Positions 6,794 through 13,390 of a stretch of 17,869 nucleotides of DNA are shown here, one piece after another. The DNA is from Gammaproteobacteria bacterium. GTDB lineage: Bacteria > Pseudomonadota > Gammaproteobacteria > J044. Position 1 is the first letter of the stretch. Each line of letters begins with the position of its first letter. Where the stretch lies: assembly GCA_026995955.1 (NCBI GenBank), contig JALWNJ010000179.1:1-17869 (forward strand), read 5' to 3'. The notes beneath the pieces are model-generated. The model saw only the letters and a list, made by a program, of their open reading frames with translations. It had not been told where the DNA came from and searched no databases. Made by a program: the position numbers and the translations under genes.

Positions 6794-7474
6794 TCAGGCC
6801 TTCTGTTTTGACCCCTGAACGGTGTCAGGGTTCGCCGAATTGCACAACCGACTCAGACAGCACTCGGCGCAACGCGGTCGCGGCCGGCACACGGACTTGC
6901 CGTGCTGCACGATGAGGGCATGATATTCGTTGAAACAGGCCGTGTCAGGCCCCAGGGCCTGCTCGAACGCGGCCCGGATGGATTCGTAATCGAGCCCTTC
7001 GGGCAGCAGGCCCAGGCGGCCGAACAGGCGCCGGGTATAGGCATCGACCACGAACACCGGCCGCTCGAATGCGTACAGCAGGATGTCGTCGGCCGTCTCC
7101 GGGCCGATGCCATGCACGGAGAACAGGCGTTCGCGCAGTGTCGGCGTATCCAGCCTCCGCAGCACCCCGAAGCCGCCCTGTTCCAGATACCAGCGGCAGA
7201 ATGCGCGCAGCCGCGCCGCCTTGACATTGAAATAGCCCGAGGGGCGCAGCGCCTCGGCCAGCGATGCCTCGGACAGCGCCAGTATGGCGCCAGCCTCCAG
7301 CACGCCCAGCGCCTTCAGGTTGCCGATGGCGCGCTCGACATTGGTCCAACTGGTGTTCTGGGTGAGAATGGCGCCCACCATGACCTCGAAGGGCGTCTCC
7401 CCCGGCCACCAGTGCTGTGGCCCCCAGCAGTGGTACAGGGCCTGGAACACGGCCCGGGCCTGCTGCCGGGTCAT
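6794..7474 (-). CDS. Endonuclease III-family DNA glycosylase, MagIII-like
   Basis: A 226-residue base-excision-repair glycosylase of the helix-hairpin-helix/endonuclease III superfamily. Visible: the N-terminal TPFEVMVGAILTQNTSW segment, the hairpin V-H-G-I-G-P-E-T-A (120-128), the catalytic aspartate D144 in VVDAYTRR, and four cysteines at 196, 202, 205 and 211 for a [4Fe-4S] cluster. Where true endonuclease III has the lyase lysine (R-K-T-A), this protein has E126. It is therefore expected to be a monofunctional glycosylase, as in the 3-methyladenine glycosylase MagIII group, not a Nth-type AP lyase. The start ATG at 7474 overlaps the rluB stop (ATGA); longer open-frame starts would lie inside rluB and are rejected. 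Co-expression with rluB is likely. Confidence 0.8.
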   Translation of the reverse strand: MTRQQARAVFQALYHCWGPQHWWPGETPFEVMVGAILTQNTSWTNVERAIGNLKALGVLEAGAILALSEASLAEALRPSGYFNVKAARLRAFCRWYLEQGGFGVLRRLDTPTLRERLFSVHGIGPETADDILLYAFERPVFVVDAYTRRLFGRLGLLPEGLDYESIRAAFEQALGPDTACFNEYHALIVQHGKSVCRPRPRCAECCLSRLCNSANPDTVQGSKQKA

Positions 7475-8328
7475 CGCGGTCCCGGTCTGCGCCGGCTGCG
7501 GGGCGGCCGCCGGCTGCGCTCCGGCGCGCGGCGCGTGGGGGGCGGCCGGTAGGGCAGATCCACGGCGGCATAGAGGCGCGCCACCTCGGCCGGCGGCAGC
7601 TCCATCCAGCGTCCCTGGCGCAGGCCGCGCGGCAGCTCCACCGGGCCATGCGCGATGCGCATCAGACGGCTCACCTGCAGGCCCTGGGATTCCCACAGCC
7701 GGCGCACCTCGCGGTTGCGCCCCTCGTGCAGGGTGACATGGAACCAGTGGTTGAGGCCGCTGCCACCGGCATCCACGATCTTGTCGAATCGGGCCAGGCC
7801 GTCCTCCAGCGCTACGCCCTCGAGCAGCCGCTTCAGCATTTCCGGCGTCACCTCGCCCCGTACCCGCACCGCATAGGTGCGCGGGATCTCCCGGGCCGGA
7901 TGCATCAGCCGGTTGGCCAGCTCGCCGTCGTTGGTGAACAGCAACAGTCCCGAGGTATTGAGATCGAGGCGCCCGATGGCGATCCAGCGCCCGCCGCGCA
8001 GCGGCGGCAGGTGGTCGAACACGGTGGGGCGCCCTTCCGGGTCCTGGCGCGTGGTGACCTCGCCTTCCGGCTTGTGATAGGCCAGCACCCGCGGCTGTGC
8101 CCGCTCGTGGGCGCGGAAGGAGATGCGCCGGCCATCGATCTCGATGCGGTCGGCCGGGGTCACCGGCTGCCCCGGCTCGGCCGGACGCCCGTTGACGCGG
8201 ATGCGCCCGGCGGCGATCAGACGCTCGATCTCGCGGCGCGAGCCGTGGCCGGCGCGCGCCAGCAGTTTCTGTATGCGTTCGGGGGCCATGCCTGCCGCGG
8301 CACGCCCGGGTCGGGAGGGTCTCTTCAT
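7471..8328 (-). CDS. rluB: Ribosomal large-subunit pseudouridine synthase B
   Basis: A 285-residue pseudouridine synthase of the RsuA/RluB group, which modifies U2605 of 23S rRNA. The S4 RNA-binding domain is at about 17-65 (ERIQKLLARAG...RIRVNG). The catalytic domain follows, with D122 in GRLDLNTSG. The family's NHW(F)HVTLHEGRNREVRRLWESQG segment matches RluB closely. The C-terminus is a basic arginine/proline-rich tail, as is common in RluB. The start is uncertain: ATGs at 8337, 8328 and 8289 are all possible, and none has a strong ribosome site; I chose 8328. It overlaps the next gene by 4 bases. In many gammaproteobacteria rluB follows scpB directly; here they are more than 4 kb apart. 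Confidence 0.85.
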   Translation of the reverse strand: MKRPSRPGRAAAGMAPERIQKLLARAGHGSRREIERLIAAGRIRVNGRPAEPGQPVTPADRIEIDGRRISFRAHERAQPRVLAYHKPEGEVTTRQDPEGRPTVFDHLPPLRGGRWIAIGRLDLNTSGLLLFTNDGELANRLMHPAREIPRTYAVRVRGEVTPEMLKRLLEGVALEDGLARFDKIVDAGGSGLNHWFHVTLHEGRNREVRRLWESQGLQVSRLMRIAHGPVELPRGLRQGRWMELPPAEVARLYAAVDLPYRPPPTRRAPERSRRPPRSRRRPGPR

Positions 8329-8350
8329 GGCGGCCATGCTACCGGCGAAG

Positions 8351-8356
8351 TACAAT
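8351..8356 (+). promoter_or_regulatory. Possible -10 element for moaB
   Basis: TACAAT (5 of 6 to consensus) in the rluB-moaB divergent gap, 40 bases before the moaB ATG. No good -35 is seen at the right distance, so this is tentative. Confidence 0.3.
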
Positions 8357-8396
8357 GGGCGAAACCCCCCGTCCGACCAAAACCGGGAGCCTCTGC

Positions 8397-8915
8397 ATGT
8401 CCGACACCGAATTCCGCCCGCTGAACATCGCCGTGCTCACCGTCTCCGACAGCCGCACGCTCGAGGACGATACCTCCGGCCAGACCCTGCAGGAGCGGCT
8501 GACCGAGGCCGGCCACCGCCTGGCCGACCGCCGTATCGTGCCGGACGACATCTATCGCATCCGCGCCGTGGTCTCGGCCTGGATCGCGGATCCAGAGGTC
8601 GATGTCGTCATCACCACTGGCGGCACCGGCGTCACCGGCCGCGACGGCACCCCGGAGGCGGTCTCGGTATTGCTGGACAAGGAACTGGAGGGCTTCGGCG
8701 AGCTGTTCCGCATGCTGTCCTGGGAAGAGATCGGCAGCTCCAGCCTGCAGTCCCGCGCCCTCGGAGGCGTGGCCAACGGCACCTATGTGTTCTGCCTGCC
8801 GGGCTCCACCGGCGCCTGTCGCACCGGCTGGGACAAGCTCATCGCCACCCAGCTCGACAGCCGCACCCGACCCTGCAACCTGGCCATCCTCATCCCGCGC
8901 CTGGGTGAGCGATGA
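8397..8915 (+). CDS. moaB: Molybdenum cofactor biosynthesis protein MoaB
   Basis: A 172-residue protein of the MoaB/MogA family, which binds molybdopterin and, in the active members, adenylylates it before metal insertion. The molybdopterin-binding signature is clear: [20 protein letters not shown] (about 70-89), the [19 protein letters not shown] segment, and LPGSTGAC (134-141). Length and the lack of extra domains fit MoaB. The ATG has GGGAG 7 bases upstream. It stands alone between rluB and the rsb module, 12 bases from the rsbS stop in convergent orientation. No other molybdenum-cofactor gene is present in the window. Confidence 0.9.
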   Translation: MSDTEFRPLNIAVLTVSDSRTLEDDTSGQTLQERLTEAGHRLADRRIVPDDIYRIRAVVSAWIADPEVDVVITTGGTGVTGRDGTPEAVSVLLDKELEGFGELFRMLSWEEIGSSSLQSRALGGVANGTYVFCLPGSTGACRTGWDKLIATQLDSRTRPCNLAILIPRLGER

Positions 8916-8927
8916 GTCGTCTTGGGG

Positions 8928-9290
8928 CTACTGACTGCGGATGAACTGCAACGCCTCGTCGATGTCGCGCAGGCTGCGGAAGGGTGGCGCATCCTGCAAC
9001 CGCTGGGCCAGGCTCCAGGCCACGGGCGGCCGGATGTTGACCACCAGCAGCTCGGCATCCTGCAGCCGGCACAGACGATACAGCCGCTGCAACCAGTCAT
9101 AATAGGCCCTGTCGAGCAGGACCACCCGCGCCAGGTCGTAGATCACCCATTCGGCAGCCCCTGCCTCCATGGCATGCTGGACGCGCTCGAGGCAGTCCTC
9201 CGCCTGCCGCATGTCGAACCCCTCGTCGGGCTCGACCAGCAGGGCACGGTCCCCCAGCGGGGATAGGTGCAGCGTGGCGCAGCCGTCCAT
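8928..9290 (-). CDS. RsbS-like STAS-domain protein lacking the phosphorylated serine
   Basis: A 120-residue single STAS domain. Its length and position after an RsbR homologue match RsbS, the small stressosome subunit that is phosphorylated by RsbT. The core strand-helix pattern is kept: V-I-Y-D-L (49-53), then LLD60-R61-A-Y-Y, then ELLVVNIRPP (80-89) where RsbS has VVLTGIQP. The residue after the aspartate is serine in RsbS (Ser59 of B. subtilis); here it is R61, so the normal switch site is gone. The next residues include Y63 and Y64. It begins one base after the rsbR stop (TGA-A-ATG), so it is translationally coupled. It could be a constitutive scaffold subunit or a general anti-sigma-antagonist-like STAS protein; the neighbours favour the first. 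Confidence 0.75.
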   Translation of the reverse strand: MDGCATLHLSPLGDRALLVEPDEGFDMRQAEDCLERVQHAMEAGAAEWVIYDLARVVLLDRAYYDWLQRLYRLCRLQDAELLVVNIRPPVAWSLAQRLQDAPPFRSLRDIDEALQFIRSQ

Positions 9291-9291
9291 T

Positions 9292-10158
9292 TCAGTCGGC
9301 CCGGCTCACCTGAACCCCCAGCAGGCGGAAGGCGGCCTTCAGCCCCTCGACCAGACGCGGACGGGTATTGACCCCTTCCAGGTCGATGTTGAGATTGGTC
9401 AGCGCCTTGGCGATGTCGGGCCGGATGCCGGTCAGGATCGCCTCGGCGCCCATCAGGCGGATGGCACGCACCATCTGGATCAGGTAGTGCGACACCTGCG
9501 AATCGATGCTGAGCATGCCGGTGACGTCCATCACCACCACCCGGGAGCGGTCCTGGTCGATGCGGTTGAGCAGGTTCTCCATCACACTCATGGTGCGCTC
9601 GGAATCCATGCTGCCGATGATGGGCAGCACCAGCACGCCGTCCCAGATCTCGGTGATGGGCGTCGATACCTCGCGCAGTTCCGCCGCCTGCGCCTGGATG
9701 GTGCGCTCCTTCTCGTCGAGGTAGACATTGAACACCTCGATCATGATCTCGTTGAACAGGGTGGCAAGCCGCAGCAGCACGCGGCGGGTCTGTTCGAAAT
9801 CGAGCCCCTCGTCCGACTCCAGGTTCTCCAGGAACACGAACTGCAGGAACTGGACGAAGCGCACGAACTCGTTCATGCTGCCGCCCCGTACCAGCAACTG
9901 GTGCGAGAACTGGACGAAGAACTGCTTGATGGCCTCGAACTCCGGCGAGTCGCGGTCGATGTGATCCCCCGCCTGCAACAGCAGGATGAACAGCTCGAGA
10001 AACTCCATGGTGTAGTCGTTGAGCTCTTCCTGACTGAGCAGGTTGGCACGGGCGAAGACCGACCCGCCGCGCTCCTCGATGATGAGCGCAATGCGCCCGA
10101 TGTTGGTCTGGATCTGCTCGATGAGCAGCTGGTTGATGCCCTTCTCCTCCGCAACCAT
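9292..10158 (-). CDS. RsbR-like stressosome scaffold protein with C-terminal STAS domain
   Basis: A 288-residue protein. The N-terminal half (about 1-150) is helical, with no haem or PAS signature, and resembles the helical sensor domain of RsbRD-type proteins. The C-terminal half (about 165-285) is a STAS domain very like RsbRA. Both RsbT phosphorylation positions are kept as serines: S186 in M-D-S-E-R (Thr171 in B. subtilis RsbRA) and S220 in I-D-S-Q (Thr205), 34 residues apart as in RsbRA. ILTGIRPDIAKALTNLNIDL also matches. RsbR proteins co-assemble with RsbS and sequester the kinase until a signal arrives. The start at 10158 has GGAGGAG 6 bases upstream; a longer frame from a TTG at 10191 is less likely because it would overlap the preceding gene. 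It lies between the kinase/phosphatase gene and rsbS. Confidence 0.85.
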   Translation of the reverse strand: MVAEEKGINQLLIEQIQTNIGRIALIIEERGGSVFARANLLSQEELNDYTMEFLELFILLLQAGDHIDRDSPEFEAIKQFFVQFSHQLLVRGGSMNEFVRFVQFLQFVFLENLESDEGLDFEQTRRVLLRLATLFNEIMIEVFNVYLDEKERTIQAQAAELREVSTPITEIWDGVLVLPIIGSMDSERTMSVMENLLNRIDQDRSRVVVMDVTGMLSIDSQVSHYLIQMVRAIRLMGAEAILTGIRPDIAKALTNLNIDLEGVNTRPRLVEGLKAAFRLLGVQVSRAD

Positions 10159-10187
10159 GTCCGGCTCCTCCCGTTGGTTTCGCTTGT

Positions 10188-11228
10188 TCAATCCCGGTTT
10201 CCGTCCGACCTGCCGATCACCAGCAGCGAACGGTCGTCATTGCTCCGCCCCTCCAGCGCGCCCAGCAGGTAGGCGATGAGCTGCGGGTGCTGGTGCCACA
10301 GGCCCGGATAGTCGCCCGGCTGCCAGCGGCCGCGAATGCCGTCGCTGCAGCTCAGGTACCACTCCTCCGGACCGAGCCCGAAAGACTGCGTCTCGATGCG
10401 GCGGTGTTCCCGCCCCAGCACCCCGGAGCTGAAGTGCAGCGCCTGACGAGACTCCGGTCGTACCCGCCAGGCCAGCATGTCGCCAACTCCACACAGTTCG
10501 ACCGTGCCCTCCAGCGGGGTCATGCGCCCCAGAATGGCAACGGCGCCCCGCGACCGGCGCAATCCTTCGTCCAGCTCCTGCAACAGGGTGGCGCAATCTC
10601 GGCCCCGGAAACGGTCCAGCAGCCTTTCCCGGCCATGCACTGCCTCGGCGGCCTCGCGCCCGTGGCCCAGGCCGTCCATGTGCAGCCAGAAGAGCGCGTC
10701 CCCGGCCTGGTGCAGCCACAGCCCATCGCCACAGTAGCGATCGTCGTTCAGCGCCCGCAGATAGAGTCCATATGCTGCAGGCAATCCCAACTCGACACCA
10801 TCCTGCGCAAAGCGGGCCCATACCGCCACGCCCTGCCAGCGCCCCTGCCCGGCGGCGAGGCTGTAGATGGCACAGGCATCCGCCAGCCGTTCGATGGCCC
10901 CCAGCCCCTTGCCCAGGGTGCCGCTGCTGCTGCGGCCATCCTCTCGCGCCCTTGCCAGGTCGGGAATGCCGGGCCCGAAATCGAGCGCGAACAAATCGAT
11001 GAGCGCCTTGCCGCCGATGTCGCGTTGCTCCCAGACCTGGATCTGACCGGTGCCGGCCGCATACTTGGCCTGGTTGCTCAGCATTTCGGCCAGCACGGTT
11101 TCCATGACCTGGATCCGAGCCGGGGAAAATCCAAGGCGCCGGGCCAGGGCCTTCATGCCGGTACGCGCCAGGATGCGCCCGCTCTCGCTGTTGCCCGGCT
11201 GTTCGCAGTGCAGACGGATGCGCGTCAT
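10188..11228 (-). CDS. RsbT-like kinase fused to RsbX-like PP2C phosphatase
   Basis: A 346-residue two-domain protein. Residues 1-140 form a GHKL ATPase of the RsbT anti-sigma-kinase type: N-box E48-x3-N52, G1 box D83-F-G85-P-G-I, and G2 region GTLGKGLGAIERLAD (103-117). Residues 150-340 form a SpoIIE/RsbX-type PP2C phosphatase: G-D168, M-D185-G-L-G-H-G, G-V-G-D250-M, S-D296-G, and D331-D332. RsbT phosphorylates RsbR and RsbS and then leaves the stressosome to switch on its partner; RsbX resets it by dephosphorylation. Having both on one chain couples switching and reset. The ATG at 11228 overlaps the stop of the diguanylate cyclase gene (ATGA). The 29-base gap to rsbR contains that gene's ribosome site. 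Confidence 0.85.
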   Translation of the reverse strand: MTRIRLHCEQPGNSESGRILARTGMKALARRLGFSPARIQVMETVLAEMLSNQAKYAAGTGQIQVWEQRDIGGKALIDLFALDFGPGIPDLARAREDGRSSSGTLGKGLGAIERLADACAIYSLAAGQGRWQGVAVWARFAQDGVELGLPAAYGLYLRALNDDRYCGDGLWLHQAGDALFWLHMDGLGHGREAAEAVHGRERLLDRFRGRDCATLLQELDEGLRRSRGAVAILGRMTPLEGTVELCGVGDMLAWRVRPESRQALHFSSGVLGREHRRIETQSFGLGPEEWYLSCSDGIRGRWQPGDYPGLWHQHPQLIAYLLGALEGRSNDDRSLLVIGRSDGNRD

Positions 11229-12118
11229 GCCGCCCGGTACAGGTGATAACGGCCACGGCCGGCCTCCTTGGCGGCATACAGGGCCTCGTCGGCCCGCCGC
11301 AGCAGCGCCTCGAGCGTATCGCCCGCCAGCATCCTGGCCACACCGATGCTGACGCGCCCCTCCATTTCGTCCAGTACCCGTTCGGCGATGCGCTGGGCCA
11401 CCTGCAGGTCGGCAAACAGGATGCAGGCAAACTCGTCTCCACCGAAGCGGCAACAGTGATCGACATCGTCACGCACGCTGTCACGCAGGGCCTGCGCCAT
11501 TTTCTTCAGCATTTCGTCGCCGGCCTGATGCCCCAGTTCGTCATTGATCTCCTTGAAGTAGTCGAGATCGAACAGCATCAGGGACAGCGGCTCCTTCTGC
11601 CGCTGGCAGCGCCGAATGGCCTCGTTGAGGCGCAGATCGAAGGCTCCCCGGTTGAGCAGGCCGGTGAGCGCATCGGTTTCCGCGCGGCGCAGGGAGGCCG
11701 ACAGTTCCGCCCGCTTGCGCTGCAACTCGGCCTCCAGTTCCTGCAGCTCCTGCTGCATGGCGACCCGGGCACGCATCAGCGCCCGCTCCGCCTCGCGATT
11801 GCGCTGGCGCAGCAGTTCAGGAGAGAGGGATTCGGCCATGGCCTTGAGTTCGGAGGCCAGGCCACGCAGTCCAGAACCTTGCTCCGACACCCCGGTTTCG
11901 CCCAGAAGGGCCGTCCGAGCGCCCAGGCGCAGCTCCAGGTGCCCTCCGTTGCACGACAGGCATGCCTCCTGCGGCAGGGCCGCCTCGTCCAGGATCGCGA
12001 GCAATCGGGGCAGCAGACGGAAGGGAGAGATCCGCAACCGCTCGGCGGCGAACACCACGAACCGCGCCAGACGCTGGCGATCGGGTTCGGCGAGCAGTGT
12101 GTATTCGAGCAGCTTCAT
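11225..12118 (-). CDS. Diguanylate cyclase with N-terminal input region and coiled coil
   Basis: A 297-residue enzyme predicted to make c-di-GMP from two GTP. The C-terminal GGDEF domain (about 145-295) is intact: active-site G226-G-D-E-F230, metal ligand D184 in MLFDLDYFK, and the TDALTGLLNR entry (148-157). A strong coiled coil (about 103-147) links it to an N-terminal region of about 100 residues that I do not recognise, which includes C-L-S-C at 53-56. There are no membrane segments, so it is cytoplasmic. The inhibitory I-site is off register: the aspartate is in place (D220), but the arginine is at 216 instead of 217 (R-D-D-V-D). The start is uncertain: ATG 12118 or ATG 12151, each with a GGAGG about 16 bases away. 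It is the first gene of the operon with the RsbT-X, RsbR and RsbS homologues and the probable target of the switch. Confidence 0.85.
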   Translation of the reverse strand: MKLLEYTLLAEPDRQRLARFVVFAAERLRISPFRLLPRLLAILDEAALPQEACLSCNGGHLELRLGARTALLGETGVSEQGSGLRGLASELKAMAESLSPELLRQRNREAERALMRARVAMQQELQELEAELQRKRAELSASLRRAETDALTGLLNRGAFDLRLNEAIRRCQRQKEPLSLMLFDLDYFKEINDELGHQAGDEMLKKMAQALRDSVRDDVDHCCRFGGDEFACILFADLQVAQRIAERVLDEMEGRVSIGVARMLAGDTLEALLRRADEALYAAKEAGRGRYHLYRAA

Positions 12119-12193
12119 GTTCGTGGTCCAGGGGCCTCCCTGGCCAGCCATTGCTTGTTGTTGTCGGCCCCTCCGGCAGGACCCGTTCTTCTA

Positions 12194-12217
12194 CCCCGAG
12201 CCTTGCACCGGCTGGGG
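12194..12217. repeat. Hairpin-forming sequence upstream of the cyclase operon
   Basis: CCCC-GA-GCC at 12194-12202 can pair with GGC-T-GGGG at 12210-12217, with a small bulge. A second inverted pair, TTGCA (12203-12207) and TGCAA (12223-12227), overlaps it. On the minus strand, the direction of gtrA, no T-run follows, so this is not a convincing terminator. It may be an operator for the cyclase-rsb operon. Confidence 0.25.
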
Positions 12218-12230
12218 CGTTTTGCAACTG

Positions 12231-12240
12231 TACTTAAGTA
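12231..12240. repeat. Perfect 10-bp palindrome TACTTAAGTA
   Basis: A self-complementary decamer that spans the gtrA stop codon, 113 bases upstream of the cyclase start at 12118. It stands out because it is AT-rich in a GC-rich window. No binding protein can be named. Confidence 0.25.
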
Positions 12241-12641
12241 TCATGGGCGAACACGAAGCGGCGATCGAGGCGATACTTGAGCCAGTAGCCGATGGCCAGC
12301 CCCAGCACGGCGCCGACATAGCGCATGGTGTAGGCCTCGAAGGTCAGGGCGAAGGCCAGTTCCATGCCCCAGAACACCAGGGTAGTGAACACACCGTTGA
12401 GGCTGTAGAGCAGGAACCGGCGCCCCTCGCCGCGAGCGCTGCGGCGCGCCGCGGCAAAGATGTAGCGCCGGTCCAGCTCGTACTTGGTGTAGAGGCCGGT
12501 GAGGGTGCCGGCAAGGATGGCCACATACAGCGACCCGGGATACGGCCACAAGCGCGCCACCCCTTCCTGGGTGAGCAGGTTGACAGCCATGGCCAGCGCG
12601 GCAAAGGCGCTGTAGGCGAGGACCAGCCGCAGGCCGAACAC
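12234..12641 (-). CDS. GtrA-family membrane protein
   Basis: A 135-residue integral membrane protein with four predicted transmembrane segments (about 5-25, 38-53, 77-100 and 107-123). The two 'Y-x-x-D-R-R-(Y/F)-(I/V)-F' loops (YELDRRYIF near 54-62, YRLDRRFVF near 123-131) are characteristic of GtrA proteins, which are thought to move lipid-linked sugars across the inner membrane. The substrate is unknown. The start is a GTG at 12641: an in-frame TGA lies two codons upstream and no earlier ATG is available. The ribosome site is weak. It follows scpB by 29 bases and may be the last gene of the yciO-scpB operon. No glycosyltransferase partner is adjacent. Confidence 0.8.
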   Translation of the reverse strand: MFGLRLVLAYSAFAALAMAVNLLTQEGVARLWPYPGSLYVAILAGTLTGLYTKYELDRRYIFAAARRSARGEGRRFLLYSLNGVFTTLVFWGMELAFALTFEAYTMRYVGAVLGLAIGYWLKYRLDRRFVFAHDT

Positions 12642-12670
12642 GGCTCAGGCGAGCCCCGGAAAACGGCACA

Positions 12671-13390
12671 TCAGTGCAGGGTCGGCCCTTCGGGGCCCGA
12701 TTCCGGCTCCGTTGGCTCCCCGGCCGCGGTTCCGGCGGCCACCGCGGGCACCTCGAGCCTCCCCTCGTCCGCCTCGGCCCCGGACGCGGGCTCGCTGGCC
12801 GATTCGCTCCCGGTCGCTTCCTGTTCGGGATCGGGCAGGTTCAGTTCCGGGTGCAGGGCGTCGAGATCGCGCAGCTCGGCGAGCGTGGGCAGGTCGTCCA
12901 GGCTCTTGAGATTGAAGTAGTCGAGGAACTGGCGCGTGGTGCCGTACAGGGCCGGGCGCCCGGGCACCTCGAGATGTCCCACGACGCGTACCCACTCGCG
13001 CTCCTGCAGGGTCTTGATGATGTGGGAACTGACACTGACGCCACGGATCTCCTCGATCTGGCCGCGGGTGATGGGCTGGCGATAGGCGATCAGCGCCAGG
13101 GTCTCGAGCAGGGCGCGCGAATAGCGCGGCGGCTTCTCCTCCCACAGGCGCTGCACCCAGGGCGCAAAGTCCTCGCGCACCTGGAAGCGCCAGCCGCTGG
13201 CCACGCGCCTCAGCTCCAGCGGGCGGTCCTCGTAATCGGCCTCCAGCCGCTGCAGGGCCTCGCGCAGCAGGCTGCGCGGCGGGCGTACCTCGTCGCCCTC
13301 GAACACGGCCTCGAGCTGATCCAGCGACAGCGGCCGGCCGGCCGCTATCAGCACCGCCTCGAGGATGTCACGGATGCGTTCAATCTCCAT
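12671..13390 (-). CDS. scpB: Segregation and condensation protein B
   Basis: A 239-residue ScpB, the paired winged-helix subunit that joins ScpA and SMC (or MksB-type proteins) in chromosome condensation. Residues 1-165 carry the two winged-helix domains, with the conserved [26 protein letters not shown] segment (87-112) and [18 protein letters not shown] (144-161). Residues from about 185 to the end form an acidic, low-complexity tail rich in E, S, A and P, longer than in short ScpB proteins and likely disordered. The start ATG at 13390 lies inside the last codons of scpA (11-base overlap), so the two are translationally coupled. Confidence 0.92.
   Translation of the reverse strand: MEIERIRDILEAVLIAAGRPLSLDQLEAVFEGDEVRPPRSLLREALQRLEADYEDRPLELRRVASGWRFQVREDFAPWVQRLWEEKPPRYSRALLETLALIAYRQPITRGQIEEIRGVSVSSHIIKTLQEREWVRVVGHLEVPGRPALYGTTRQFLDYFNLKSLDDLPTLAELRDLDALHPELNLPDPEQEATGSESASEPASGAEADEGRLEVPAVAAGTAAGEPTEPESGPEGPTLH

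Noticed and set aside
11229..11484. Upstream extension of the RsbT-RsbX frame
   Set aside because: This part lies inside the GGDEF coding region in another frame. The ATGA overlap at 11228 is the natural start.
12194..12227. Rho-independent terminator after gtrA
   Set aside because: The stem is bulged, and on the minus strand no run of T follows it; only the plus strand shows TTTT, where no gene ends.
11243..12920. Plus-strand open frames opposite the cyclase, gtrA and scpB genes
   Set aside because: The minus-strand products carry GGDEF, GtrA and ScpB signatures. The plus-strand translations are compositionally biased and span unrelated genes.
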